Shown here one piece after another: positions 1 to 6,028 of a DNA stretch of 9,994 bases; positions within the stretch are counted from its first letter, which is position 1, and each line of letters opens with the position of its first letter. The translations under genes were made by a program, and so were the position numbers. Below the pieces are notes generated by a model. The model was not told the origin of the DNA. It saw only the letters and a list, made by a program, of their open reading frames with translations, and ran no database searches. The DNA is from JAYRWN01 sp041917975 (GTDB lineage Bacteria > Bacteroidota > Bacteroidia > Chitinophagales > Saprospiraceae): the NCBI GenBank assembly GCA_041917975.1, contig JAYRWN010000269.1, positions 1 through 9,994 of the forward strand, read 5' to 3'.

Positions 1-864
1 GTCGGGAAAATTCATGCCCTTGTTCTTTTTGATAATTGGTTTGGCGCTGGATATCCTGGTCACCAGGAGTTGGGCGGTATCTTTTTGGACCGCATCAACC
101 AAACCTTCCACTAAGCCATCATCGAACAGAACCTTTTCTCCAGGTTTGAGTTGGGAAATTATCCCGGGATACGTACAACCGATCACTTTTTTTTCATCTT
201 TTTCCAGAGGCCGGTCAATCAGTGTTATCACTTCTCCGGTCTTTATTTTCACTTTGCCTTTATGGGGCACGATGGTGCGGATTTTAGGCCCGGCCAGATC
301 CATATACACTTTGCAGGGGTAGCTGGTGACCTTAATCGCGCGACGCAAATTTTGGATCATTTTCATCCAGGTGCTTTCATCATCATGCGCGCAATTGATG
401 CGGGCGATGTTCATCCCACTCAACAACAGGTTTTTGACCTCGGCATAGTCATCAGCGTGCGATACATCCAGAGTGACCATCAACGCCGGTATGCCTTCAA
501 TACGTTTGGGGCCGAACAAGGCGGTGGCATGTTTTTGCAACAGTTGCCGGCTGACGCGATATGTACATTCCTGCTCATCCTCTGGTACAGACAACTCCAG
601 GCGGCGTAGTATGGCTTTGATCTGACTGCGAATGTTCCCTTCTGAACTGGCCAGAGAAGACAGGCCACCTTCATGCAGGGCATCCTGCAGTGCCCGGATG
701 TCCATGTTCCTCAGGACAAGATAATCCAACAAGTTTTTGGCACTCTGAAGTTGTTCAGGGTGGATGGTCTCCAATAAAGTATGGTATTTTTCTTCAGCCA
801 CCAACATGGTCTGATAAATGCGCATTAATTCTAACCCTACTTCCTGGCCGATATAATTATGCAT
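1..864 (-). CDS. Pyruvate kinase-like protein, divergent, N-terminal part (3' end outside window)
   Basis: The minus frame stays open from the window edge to an ATG at 864, with an in-frame stop upstream at 885-883, giving 288 visible residues. Residues ~126-288 match the start of the pyruvate kinase barrel and its B domain: GMNIARINCAHDD (~150-162), MDLAGPKIRT (~188-197), LFDDGLVEG (~246-254) and KNKGMNFPD (~280-288, like the canonical KGVNLP). Pyruvate kinase transfers phosphate from PEP to ADP in the cytoplasm. Two things are odd. About 125 residues of mostly helical, unrecognised sequence precede the kinase fold. The usual TKIVCTIGP strand reads PALMVTLDVSHADD, and the NFSH loop reads NCAH, so a serine that helps bind K+ in canonical enzymes is alanine. 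I recall a family of pyruvate kinase-like proteins with this MVTL...RINCAHDD pattern; whether it has normal activity is uncertain. ATG at 825 is an alternative start. The gene lies 170 bp downstream of porW on the same strand. Confidence 0.85.
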   Translation of the reverse strand, partial: MHNYIGQEVGLELMRIYQTMLVAEEKYHTLLETIHPEQLQSAKNLLDYLVLRNMDIRALQDALHEGGLSSLASSEGNIRSQIKAILRRLELSVPEDEQECTYRVSRQLLQKHATALFGPKRIEGIPALMVTLDVSHADDYAEVKNLLLSGMNIARINCAHDDESTWMKMIQNLRRAIKVTSYPCKVYMDLAGPKIRTIVPHKGKVKIKTGEVITLIDRPLEKDEKKVIGCTYPGIISQLKPGEKVLFDDGLVEGLVDAVQKDTAQLLVTRISSAKPIIKKNKGMNFPD

Positions 865-974
865 ACTGGGATTATTTCCCGGTTAAGGTACTATCGCGGT
901 GGAAACAAATTCAATGACTCTTATCATCCGCAGGCATGTGCCGGTAAAAAATAATTAAACGACTGTGGCTAAAA

Positions 975-988
975 TGCAGGGTGCTGCA
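975..988 (-). terminator. Weak hairpin plus T-run downstream of porW
   Basis: On the minus strand TGCAG-CACC-CTGCA forms a 5-bp stem with a 4-nt loop, followed directly by TTTT. It lies about 45 nt past the porW stop in the 170-bp gap before the pyruvate kinase-like gene, which is where a terminator would be expected. The stem is short, so it may be chance. The rest of the 865-1034 gap shows no clear promoter or gene. Confidence 0.3.
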
Positions 989-1034
989 CGTTGATCAGCC
1001 TGTGCTTTTCGGGTGGAAAACCGGTATTTACTTA

Positions 1035-4019
1035 CTACCGTTGGTAATTTCCTTTAAAAAACTCGCGATATGTTTCCACATTCCGGGTTTGCAACAGGCC
1101 CCGCCAATTGCGGGCACTAATCACAAATAAATCGTATTTATAATTAGCAGCCAAAAATTCATTGGGCACTTTTTTGACTGTATCGTAATAATTCAGAGCG
1201 TCTTTAGCGGTTTGAAAATCTCGAATTAATACGACGGGAATATTGTTGGCAACATCCACGGCGGTTTGTGAATAATTGTAATTGGATTGTTTAAAATATT
1301 TTTTACTGAAATTGTAAATAGAAGTTTTTGCGGGAGTTACCGGTGCTTCGGAGGAATTATAAAAAATGACAATCACATAATGCAGCACGTTGGGTTCGTA
1401 TTCGAAAAACTGAATGGCCGATGGATTTGTTTTAGGATCATCCGTAACGGGGCCGCCATATAAAATGCGCAGCAATTCTTTAGCGTGAGTGGTTTCAGCC
1501 GTATTAGGATAGTTGGCTACAAAATCTTTTAAGGCATTAATAAAGCCTTCTTTGCCCTGCAAATTACCATTGCTCATAGCATTTAATAAAGCAAATTTAG
1601 CCTGGAATTTATTGGTTTTTCCAAACATACTTTCTACTTGCGTAATGCGGTTCACTACCTCCTGAAACATACCTTGATTATAAGCTTCGTAAGTAGCTGC
1701 GTAATATGCGTTGAGTTTTTTTTCAGGGTCCTCTTCACCACTTTCAGGCATGGAGGGATTAACTAATGATACGGCGTATTTGCTGTCTTTAAATTCCTGC
1801 AGGATACGGCCGTAAAAGACTTTGGCTTGCTCGCTTCGCCCCAAGTCCATATTATTGAGGTATAAATAATAATAGACCTCGGGTTTAAATTTGGTGTCCG
1901 GAAAACGCGATAACAATTTTTCGAACGATTCTATGGACTTGCTGTAATCTTCCAGGTTTTGGCGAAATAAAATACCCAGTTTAAACATGGATTGTTCCAC
2001 TTTGCCCCGGGATTGTTCCAATTCTTGGGCATTGCGGGGGACATTCACTAATATTTTTAATAATTCGTCATCCGCAAGGTTAGCTTCCACTTCTACATTT
2101 TCGACGTCAACAGTGCTGGAAGATACCCCTGCATCACTGCGCTGGCTACGCCGCCAATGATCTTCGAGGGCGCGGTTACTCCAAGTGGAGTTAAAATTGC
2201 GCAAACCTTTTTTTAATGCGTTTTCATCGTAAGCAAAAAAGGTCGTTTTACCAGCTACAGCGGTAATCGGTGGGTTGACTGAATTTGGACTTGAGGGCGT
2301 ATTCGCTTGCAAGGACGACTGGAATTTGGCTTTCTGTTCTTCTTGTTCTTTTTTTATTTTCTGGGCAAGTTTCCGGCGGTCCGGTTCAGGCATCATGGAT
2401 ATGCCGATGAGGCTATCGGTCAATTGAATGTTAGCCATTTCGTTGGATATCTCGCGCAGGTTTTCACAATATTTCTGTACCTCCACATAACGGGCATCGG
2501 TGCGGGGCATGACTGATCGCGTACTGTCAAAGTATTGATAGGCATGGATGTAGTCGCTTTCATCAAAGTACATTTTGGCCAGGGCATAGAACGGTTCACT
2601 TTTACGTTCCGGGATATTCACCTCCTGTTGGGCAGCCAGAATAAAATTTTCTTTAGCTTCTGCCCGGCGGCTTTGTTTAAGATAGATATCACCAATGGCG
2701 TAATACAATTGGTCGCGATATTCTTTATTTTTTTGATCGCGGGCTAAATTCTCCAATCCGCTCATGGTGGCTTTTTCCGTTTGTTGTCCACCTTTGAAAC
2801 CGAGGAGCAACTGTTTCATTTTGGCATTAAAATCCATTTCATACTGGGCTTTATAGTTTAGCACGGCAGCATAGGCCTGTAGAGCCGGACCGACCTGATC
2901 CGCCTGTTCGTAAACTTGCCCGAGTATGAAAGACAGCCGTCCCTGTTCATAGCCGTCGGTTGACAATTCAATGCTTTTCTGTAATGCCGGGATCGCTTTG
3001 ACATAATCTTTTTGAGAGAGATGAGCGTGGGCTTCGGCTTTATTCGCTTCTTTTAAGACCTCGTTGGTAAAACCACTTTTTTTCTTTAGGTCCTCCAAGG
3101 CTGCCAGGGCGCCATAATAATTGCCTTGCACCAGGTAGGTGCGGGCTAACCACACCAGACCCTCATAATAAGCCGGTTGATGGGAAAATAAATTATCGTT
3201 AGTTGGCTCCGGCTCGGATTTGGGGGTTGGCGACGGTGGTGCCGGTTTCGTATTGGCAGGTGTGGTTTCTTTTTTGGTGTTATTGGTGGCTGTTTCTGAA
3301 GCTGATTGGGTTGGCGGAGTGGTTTTGGGGACGGTAGTTCGGGTGACCGGATTTCCTTTTTTGGCTGCTTTTTGACGTTCCTTGATCGTTCTGGCACGTT
3401 CTTTAGCTAGCCGTTCGCGTTCGTCCTGTTTGTCTTCCCGTTCTTTGGTTATTTCTTTGGCGGATTTTTTAGGTTCGGTGGTTCTGGCCGGTTTGTTGGT
3501 CGCTTGGCCGGGGCGTCCGAGTTTACTCTTTTTAGCTTTGGTGGACTGCGTGATTTTGCGGTTATTGCTGCGGGTATTGGATGGGTCGAATTCATCCACC
3601 ATATAAGCAAAGGTTTCGACAGCATTGGCATAATCTCTTTTGAGAAATTGACTTTTTCCCATCAGCAGATAAGCGTCATCGGTCCATTTGGAAGGACGGT
3701 GCAGATTGATCACTACACTAAGTTTTTCTATCCCTTTATCCAGGTCTGCCGTGACACCACCGACGCGGGAGCTGTTCAATTCCGGGTAAATGGGTAAAAT
3801 TTTTGTGTAGTTCTCCACCAGATCGGTATTCACTTTGAGCACGCTGGTGTTATAAATTTCCTCCGCGTTAAAATAACCGTTGTATTTAGCAGTGGTATTA
3901 TGATAGAGTTTGCTCAGGCCACTCATGTCATCCCGCTTTTTCTGAGTCACGCAGGAAATTAAAAGCAGCATGGACATGCTAAAAAAAACAATATAACGTT
4001 GAAACAAAAATGACTTCAT
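1035..4019 (-). CDS. porW: PorW/SprE-type type IX secretion system lipoprotein, TPR-rich
   Basis: PorW/SprE is an outer-membrane lipoprotein needed for type IX secretion and, in gliding relatives, motility; it is thought to connect the PorKLMN motor/ring to the Sov translocon. The frame extends to a GTG at 4064, but ATG 4019 is preferred because it gives a proper lipoprotein signal: MKSFLFQRY, a hydrophobic stretch, then LLLISC with the lipidated cysteine at residue 23 (994 aa in total). The mature N-terminus, with KLYHNTTAKYNGYFNAEEI at residues ~37-55, is the most recognisable family stretch. TPR-like helical pairs follow at ~110-145, ~282-500 and ~675-750, and a C-terminal domain at ~870-990. 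A Lys/Arg/Thr/Pro-rich, low-complexity segment (residues ~147-277) splits the first repeat region from the second. The gene ends in tandem stops TAG TAA. It is divergent from the M23 peptidase gene. No typical Shine-Dalgarno is visible. The family assignment rests on recalled motifs. Confidence 0.87.
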   Translation of the reverse strand: MKSFLFQRYIVFFSMSMLLLISCVTQKKRDDMSGLSKLYHNTTAKYNGYFNAEEIYNTSVLKVNTDLVENYTKILPIYPELNSSRVGGVTADLDKGIEKLSVVINLHRPSKWTDDAYLLMGKSQFLKRDYANAVETFAYMVDEFDPSNTRSNNRKITQSTKAKKSKLGRPGQATNKPARTTEPKKSAKEITKEREDKQDERERLAKERARTIKERQKAAKKGNPVTRTTVPKTTPPTQSASETATNNTKKETTPANTKPAPPSPTPKSEPEPTNDNLFSHQPAYYEGLVWLARTYLVQGNYYGALAALEDLKKKSGFTNEVLKEANKAEAHAHLSQKDYVKAIPALQKSIELSTDGYEQGRLSFILGQVYEQADQVGPALQAYAAVLNYKAQYEMDFNAKMKQLLLGFKGGQQTEKATMSGLENLARDQKNKEYRDQLYYAIGDIYLKQSRRAEAKENFILAAQQEVNIPERKSEPFYALAKMYFDESDYIHAYQYFDSTRSVMPRTDARYVEVQKYCENLREISNEMANIQLTDSLIGISMMPEPDRRKLAQKIKKEQEEQKAKFQSSLQANTPSSPNSVNPPITAVAGKTTFFAYDENALKKGLRNFNSTWSNRALEDHWRRSQRSDAGVSSSTVDVENVEVEANLADDELLKILVNVPRNAQELEQSRGKVEQSMFKLGILFRQNLEDYSKSIESFEKLLSRFPDTKFKPEVYYYLYLNNMDLGRSEQAKVFYGRILQEFKDSKYAVSLVNPSMPESGEEDPEKKLNAYYAATYEAYNQGMFQEVVNRITQVESMFGKTNKFQAKFALLNAMSNGNLQGKEGFINALKDFVANYPNTAETTHAKELLRILYGGPVTDDPKTNPSAIQFFEYEPNVLHYVIVIFYNSSEAPVTPAKTSIYNFSKKYFKQSNYNYSQTAVDVANNIPVVLIRDFQTAKDALNYYDTVKKVPNEFLAANYKYDLFVISARNWRGLLQTRNVETYREFFKGNYQR

Positions 4020-4097
4020 AAACTGTGGCATCAAAAAATGTACATAGGTTAGGCCCGGAAACACTCTCCCTGACTATCAGTATAAACTTTATTGGTG

Positions 4098-4105
4098 CAA
4101 ATTTA
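4098..4105 (-). promoter_or_regulatory. Candidate Bacteroidota -7 element for porW
   Basis: On the minus strand TAAATTTG matches the Bacteroidota -7 consensus TAnnTTTG, about 80 nt upstream of the preferred porW start, in the AT-rich gap between porW and the divergent M23 gene. No convincing TTG/TTTG -33 element is found at the usual distance, so the call rests on the -7 match alone. Confidence 0.35.
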
Positions 4106-4131
4106 TTTTAAATTTTTATAATCTTTTTTTA

Positions 4132-5043
4132 ATGGCAAAGTCTAGCGGATGGTTTTCAAAAGCTTGGGTGCAGAAAATGCAGGTCCCGTATCGTCTGGTG
4201 GTCATGAATAACGAAACGTTCAAAGAAGTGGGTTCTTATAAATTGACCCTGCTGAACTTGTACATCGCTTTATGTACCCTGTTATTTATCGGTGCGGCAT
4301 TAGTGTTTGTTTTGATTTTTTTTACGCCGGTAAAACGCCTGGTACCCGGATATCAGGATATCAAAGGGCATAGCGAATTCATCCGCGTGGAGCGCCGTTT
4401 GCGGAACCTGGAACAGGAGGTTAATGCTTATAAAGAATATACCACCCGGTTTACCAAGTTGCTCAATGGTCCCGAGGAGGCTGGTTCCACAACTGAATCA
4501 AATAAAGCGCCGAATCCACCCGTCTTTGTGGATGAAGATATCCCGACCACCACCAGTACACTGCCCAATTTCCTGCCGGAAGGGTTGGCAAAAAACACTT
4601 CCACGGCTCGTAAAGAAGCTCAGGAAGTGACCACCATCCCGATAGCTGTGGATGAGTCACAGCTGTTGTATTCTACCTATCTTGTTCCCCCGGCCAGCGG
4701 AGAAATCAGCGCAGGTTTTGCCCCTGAAAAAAAACATTATGGCACGGATATCCTGGCACCCAAAAACACTCCAATTAAAGCAGCCATGGATGGGTATGTG
4801 ATTTCGTCAGACTGGACAGTAGAAACCGGCAATTCCATAGGTATACAACATGCGAATAATATTATCACCTTCTATAAACATAATTCACAGTTGTTAAAAA
4901 AAGCCGGGGATTTTGTAAAAGCCGGTGAGGCTATAGCCATCATCGGGAATACCGGCACATTATCCTCCGGTCCGCATCTGCACTTCGAACTTTGGTTTCA
5001 AGGCAAACCGCTTGACCCGGCGAATTACGTTCGTTTTAATTAA
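4132..5043 (+). CDS. Membrane-anchored M23 (LytM-type) metallopeptidase
   Basis: M23 enzymes are zinc endopeptidases that cut peptidoglycan cross-links or regulate amidases. The 303-residue protein has a short cytoplasmic start, one transmembrane helix (~41-64), a charged, probably coiled-coil stretch (~80-111), a Pro/Thr-rich linker (~115-180) and a C-terminal LytM domain (~183-300). The zinc and catalytic residues are all present: H202 and D206 in HYGTD, H250 in the YKHNS segment, and H282/H284 in GPHLHFELW. The domain therefore looks active rather than a degenerate activator of the EnvC type. The layout (single N-terminal helix, periplasmic coil, C-terminal LytM) resembles side-wall and division-associated M23 proteins of Bacteroidota. 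It is divergent from porW and 24 bp upstream of the DUF1573 gene, with which it is probably co-transcribed. The ATG follows an A/T-rich leader without a Shine-Dalgarno sequence. Confidence 0.9.
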   Translation: MAKSSGWFSKAWVQKMQVPYRLVVMNNETFKEVGSYKLTLLNLYIALCTLLFIGAALVFVLIFFTPVKRLVPGYQDIKGHSEFIRVERRLRNLEQEVNAYKEYTTRFTKLLNGPEEAGSTTESNKAPNPPVFVDEDIPTTTSTLPNFLPEGLAKNTSTARKEAQEVTTIPIAVDESQLLYSTYLVPPASGEISAGFAPEKKHYGTDILAPKNTPIKAAMDGYVISSDWTVETGNSIGIQHANNIITFYKHNSQLLKKAGDFVKAGEAIAIIGNTGTLSSGPHLHFELWFQGKPLDPANYVRFN

Positions 5044-5067
5044 TAAAACTTTATACAGATTATTTCC

Positions 5068-5493
5068 ATGAGTAAATATATTGCACTGGGATCAATGATT
5101 TGGTTTGGGTTCATGTGCTCAGCAGCGCGATCCAGTCAACACAATAAGCCTATGGCCGCTAAACCTCGCTATGAAATAACCTTTGATTTTGTCTCCTGGG
5201 ACTTTGGTCCGCTAAAAAAAGGTGAAACCCGCACCAAAATAATTCCCTTTACCAACACCGGAACCGATCCGGTCACCATCGAATTCATGTCTGCCTGTGA
5301 ATGCACGTCCTTTACTTTTCCGGAAGACCCACTGGCGCCAGGTGCAAAAGGACAATTAGAAATCACCTTTGACAGTGCCCAAAAAGAAGTGAATGAAATG
5401 ATTAGCGTCCAGCTCCTTCTTAAAGAGAAAGATCCGGAATCGGGCTATCAGATCGTTTATGAATTAAAATACACTTACCAAATAGTACAGTAA
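5068..5493 (+). CDS. Secreted DUF1573 domain protein
   Basis: This 141-residue protein has a signal peptide (residues 1-~20, hydrophobic core YIALGSMIWFGFM). The cysteine at 17 is preceded by GFM, which is not a lipobox, so ordinary cleavage near SAA is more likely than lipidation. Residues ~38-110 fit DUF1573, an Ig-like beta fold common in Bacteroidota: WDFGPLKKGE, FTNTGTDPVTIEF, the cysteine motif ACECTS (C77, C79; usually CGCT), and PLAPGAKGQLEITFDS. The two cysteines may form a disulfide outside the cytoplasm. The molecular function of the family is not established. It begins 24 bp after the M23 stop with no visible promoter, so it is probably the second gene of that operon, which hints at an envelope role. 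Confidence 0.85.
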   Translation: MSKYIALGSMIWFGFMCSAARSSQHNKPMAAKPRYEITFDFVSWDFGPLKKGETRTKIIPFTNTGTDPVTIEFMSACECTSFTFPEDPLAPGAKGQLEITFDSAQKEVNEMISVQLLLKEKDPESGYQIVYELKYTYQIVQ

Positions 5494-5496
5494 AAC

Positions 5497-5516
5497 CACC
5501 AGAAATTCGGCTGGTG
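5497..5516 (+). terminator. Small hairpin just after the DUF1573 stop
   Basis: CACCAG (5497-5502) and CTGGTG (5511-5516) form a perfect 6-bp stem with an 8-nt loop, starting 4 nt after the stop codon. Only scattered T residues follow (TAGGGTTTCAGTTT), so alone it is a weak terminator. It may pause transcription or protect the mRNA end ahead of the stronger hairpin at 5546-5576. Confidence 0.3.
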
Positions 5517-5545
5517 TAGGGTTTCAGTTTACATAAAATAAAACA

Positions 5546-5576
5546 GGTTCTTAATTATGCATGATAATTAAGAACC
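5546..5576. terminator. Strong hairpin between convergent genes, likely bidirectional terminator
   Basis: GGTTCTTAATTAT (5546-5558) and ATAATTAAGAACC (5564-5576) are perfect reverse complements: a 13-bp stem with a 5-nt GCATG loop. Read on the minus strand it is followed by TGTTTTATTTTATG, a good U-rich tail for terminating the DUF2892 transcript. On the plus strand it follows an A-rich run and lies 53 nt past the DUF1573 stop. It sits between convergent genes, where a shared terminator is expected. Confidence 0.7.
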
Positions 5577-5621
5577 CAAGATGAATAAGTCTTTGACCAA
5601 TGAGAAGCCTGAAAAAGGATG

Positions 5622-5822
5622 TTACGATTTGTTCGTATTCATACCGATCAGCGTGTAGAGCGGGCAAAAACTGACTACACTGGTTAAAACGAATACGGCA
5701 CCCAGCACCACTAGGACGATACCCAGCGTACCGGTAACCGTTCCAGTAAAATACAAAGCAGCAAAAACGATGGCCAACACGACGCGGATGATGCGATCTG
5801 TATTACTCATGTTCTTTTTCAT
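5622..5822 (-). CDS. DUF2892 (YgaP-type) small membrane protein
   Basis: This 66-residue protein matches DUF2892, the small transmembrane module that forms the membrane part of E. coli YgaP and stands alone in many Bacteroidota. The family start MKKNMSNTDRIIRVVLAI is followed by two hydrophobic helices (~11-28 and ~32-52) joined by a short turn (FTGTVTGTLG), then the hallmark CPLYTLIGMNT at ~53-63. The length is normal for the standalone form. The function is unknown; no rhodanese domain is attached, and the C-terminus reads NTNKS without a further cysteine. The start at 5822 fits the family N-terminus, with Met5 as an alternative. The gene converges on the DUF1573 gene and is terminated by the 5546-5576 hairpin. 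Its likely promoter region lies upstream of 5941 and would include a CRP/FNR-like site. Confidence 0.88.
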   Translation of the reverse strand: MKKNMSNTDRIIRVVLAIVFAALYFTGTVTGTLGIVLVVLGAVFVLTSVVSFCPLYTLIGMNTNKS

Positions 5823-5848
5823 GACAGAAGATTTTAGATGATTTTAAT

Positions 5849-5941
5849 TTAAAAAATTAATTCTCCGACTTTCACCAACAGGAAAACCAAACCCAGGCAT
5901 AATAAACAAATAAGCAATAATTTTATGGCTTTGGATTTCAA
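5849..5941 (-). CDS. Candidate 30-residue membrane peptide, TTG start
   Basis: An open frame lies in the gap upstream of the DUF2892 gene. It could start at TTG 5941 and ends with TAA at 5851-5849, with an in-frame TAG four codons upstream of the TTG. The product would have a basic N-terminus (MKSKAIK), a hydrophobic core (LLLICLLCLGLVFLLV, residues 8-23) and a polar tail (KVGELIF), the pattern of a single-pass membrane peptide. It ends 26 nt before the DUF2892 start on the same strand, so the two would share a transcript. Doubts: there is no ATG, no obvious ribosome-binding site, and A/T-rich DNA easily yields hydrophobic codons. No family is recognised. Confidence 0.4.
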   Translation of the reverse strand: MKSKAIKLLLICLLCLGLVFLLVKVGELIF

Positions 5942-5960
5942 GTCAATTATTTTCTACCCG

Positions 5961-5986
5961 TAAAAGTAATGTACCACATCGGTCAA
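5961..5986 (-). promoter_or_regulatory. Candidate promoter for the small ORF/DUF2892 transcript
   Basis: On the minus strand TACTTTTA (5968-5961) matches the Bacteroidota -7 consensus TAnnTTTG except for the last base. A TTG (5986-5984) lies 15 nt upstream, closer than the usual -33 spacing. A weak promoter that needs an activator would fit, since the palindrome at 5992-6005 would be centred about 41-43 bp upstream of the predicted start of transcription (~5955-5958). Confidence 0.3.
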
Positions 5987-5991
5987 TAGCG

Positions 5992-6005
5992 GTGACTTAG
6001 GTCAC
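5992..6005. promoter_or_regulatory. CRP/FNR-type palindromic operator candidate
   Basis: GTGA-CTTAGG-TCAC is the GTGA-N6-TCAC core recognised by CRP/FNR-superfamily regulators (CRP TGTGA-N6-TCACA; HcpR-type TTGTGA-N6-TCACAA). With the next base outward, the right half is a full TCACA and the left half is GGTGA. It lies in the gap between the aldo/keto reductase-RidA stop and the DUF2892 unit. An alternative reading is a 5-bp hairpin (GTGAC/GTCAC) after the upstream operon, but no T-run follows, so termination is less likely. Confidence 0.4.
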
Positions 6006-6028
6006 ACGTGTTGCAGATGCGCTGGTAT

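Noticed and set aside
14..609. Two overlapping plus-strand open frames at the left edge
   Set aside because: They are antisense shadows of the pyruvate kinase-like gene, whose minus-frame translation gives clear family motifs.
4020..4064. GTG start at 4064 for porW (1009 residues)
   Set aside because: It adds 15 residues before a complete lipoprotein signal that begins naturally at ATG 4019; the purine-rich GGGAGA next to the GTG is too close to act as a ribosome-binding site.
4117..4122. TATAAT resembling a sigma-70 -10 box upstream of the M23 gene
   Set aside because: It lies only 9 nt before the start codon and in a homopolymer-rich A/T tract; Bacteroidota use TAnnTTTG-type -7 elements, so the match is probably chance.
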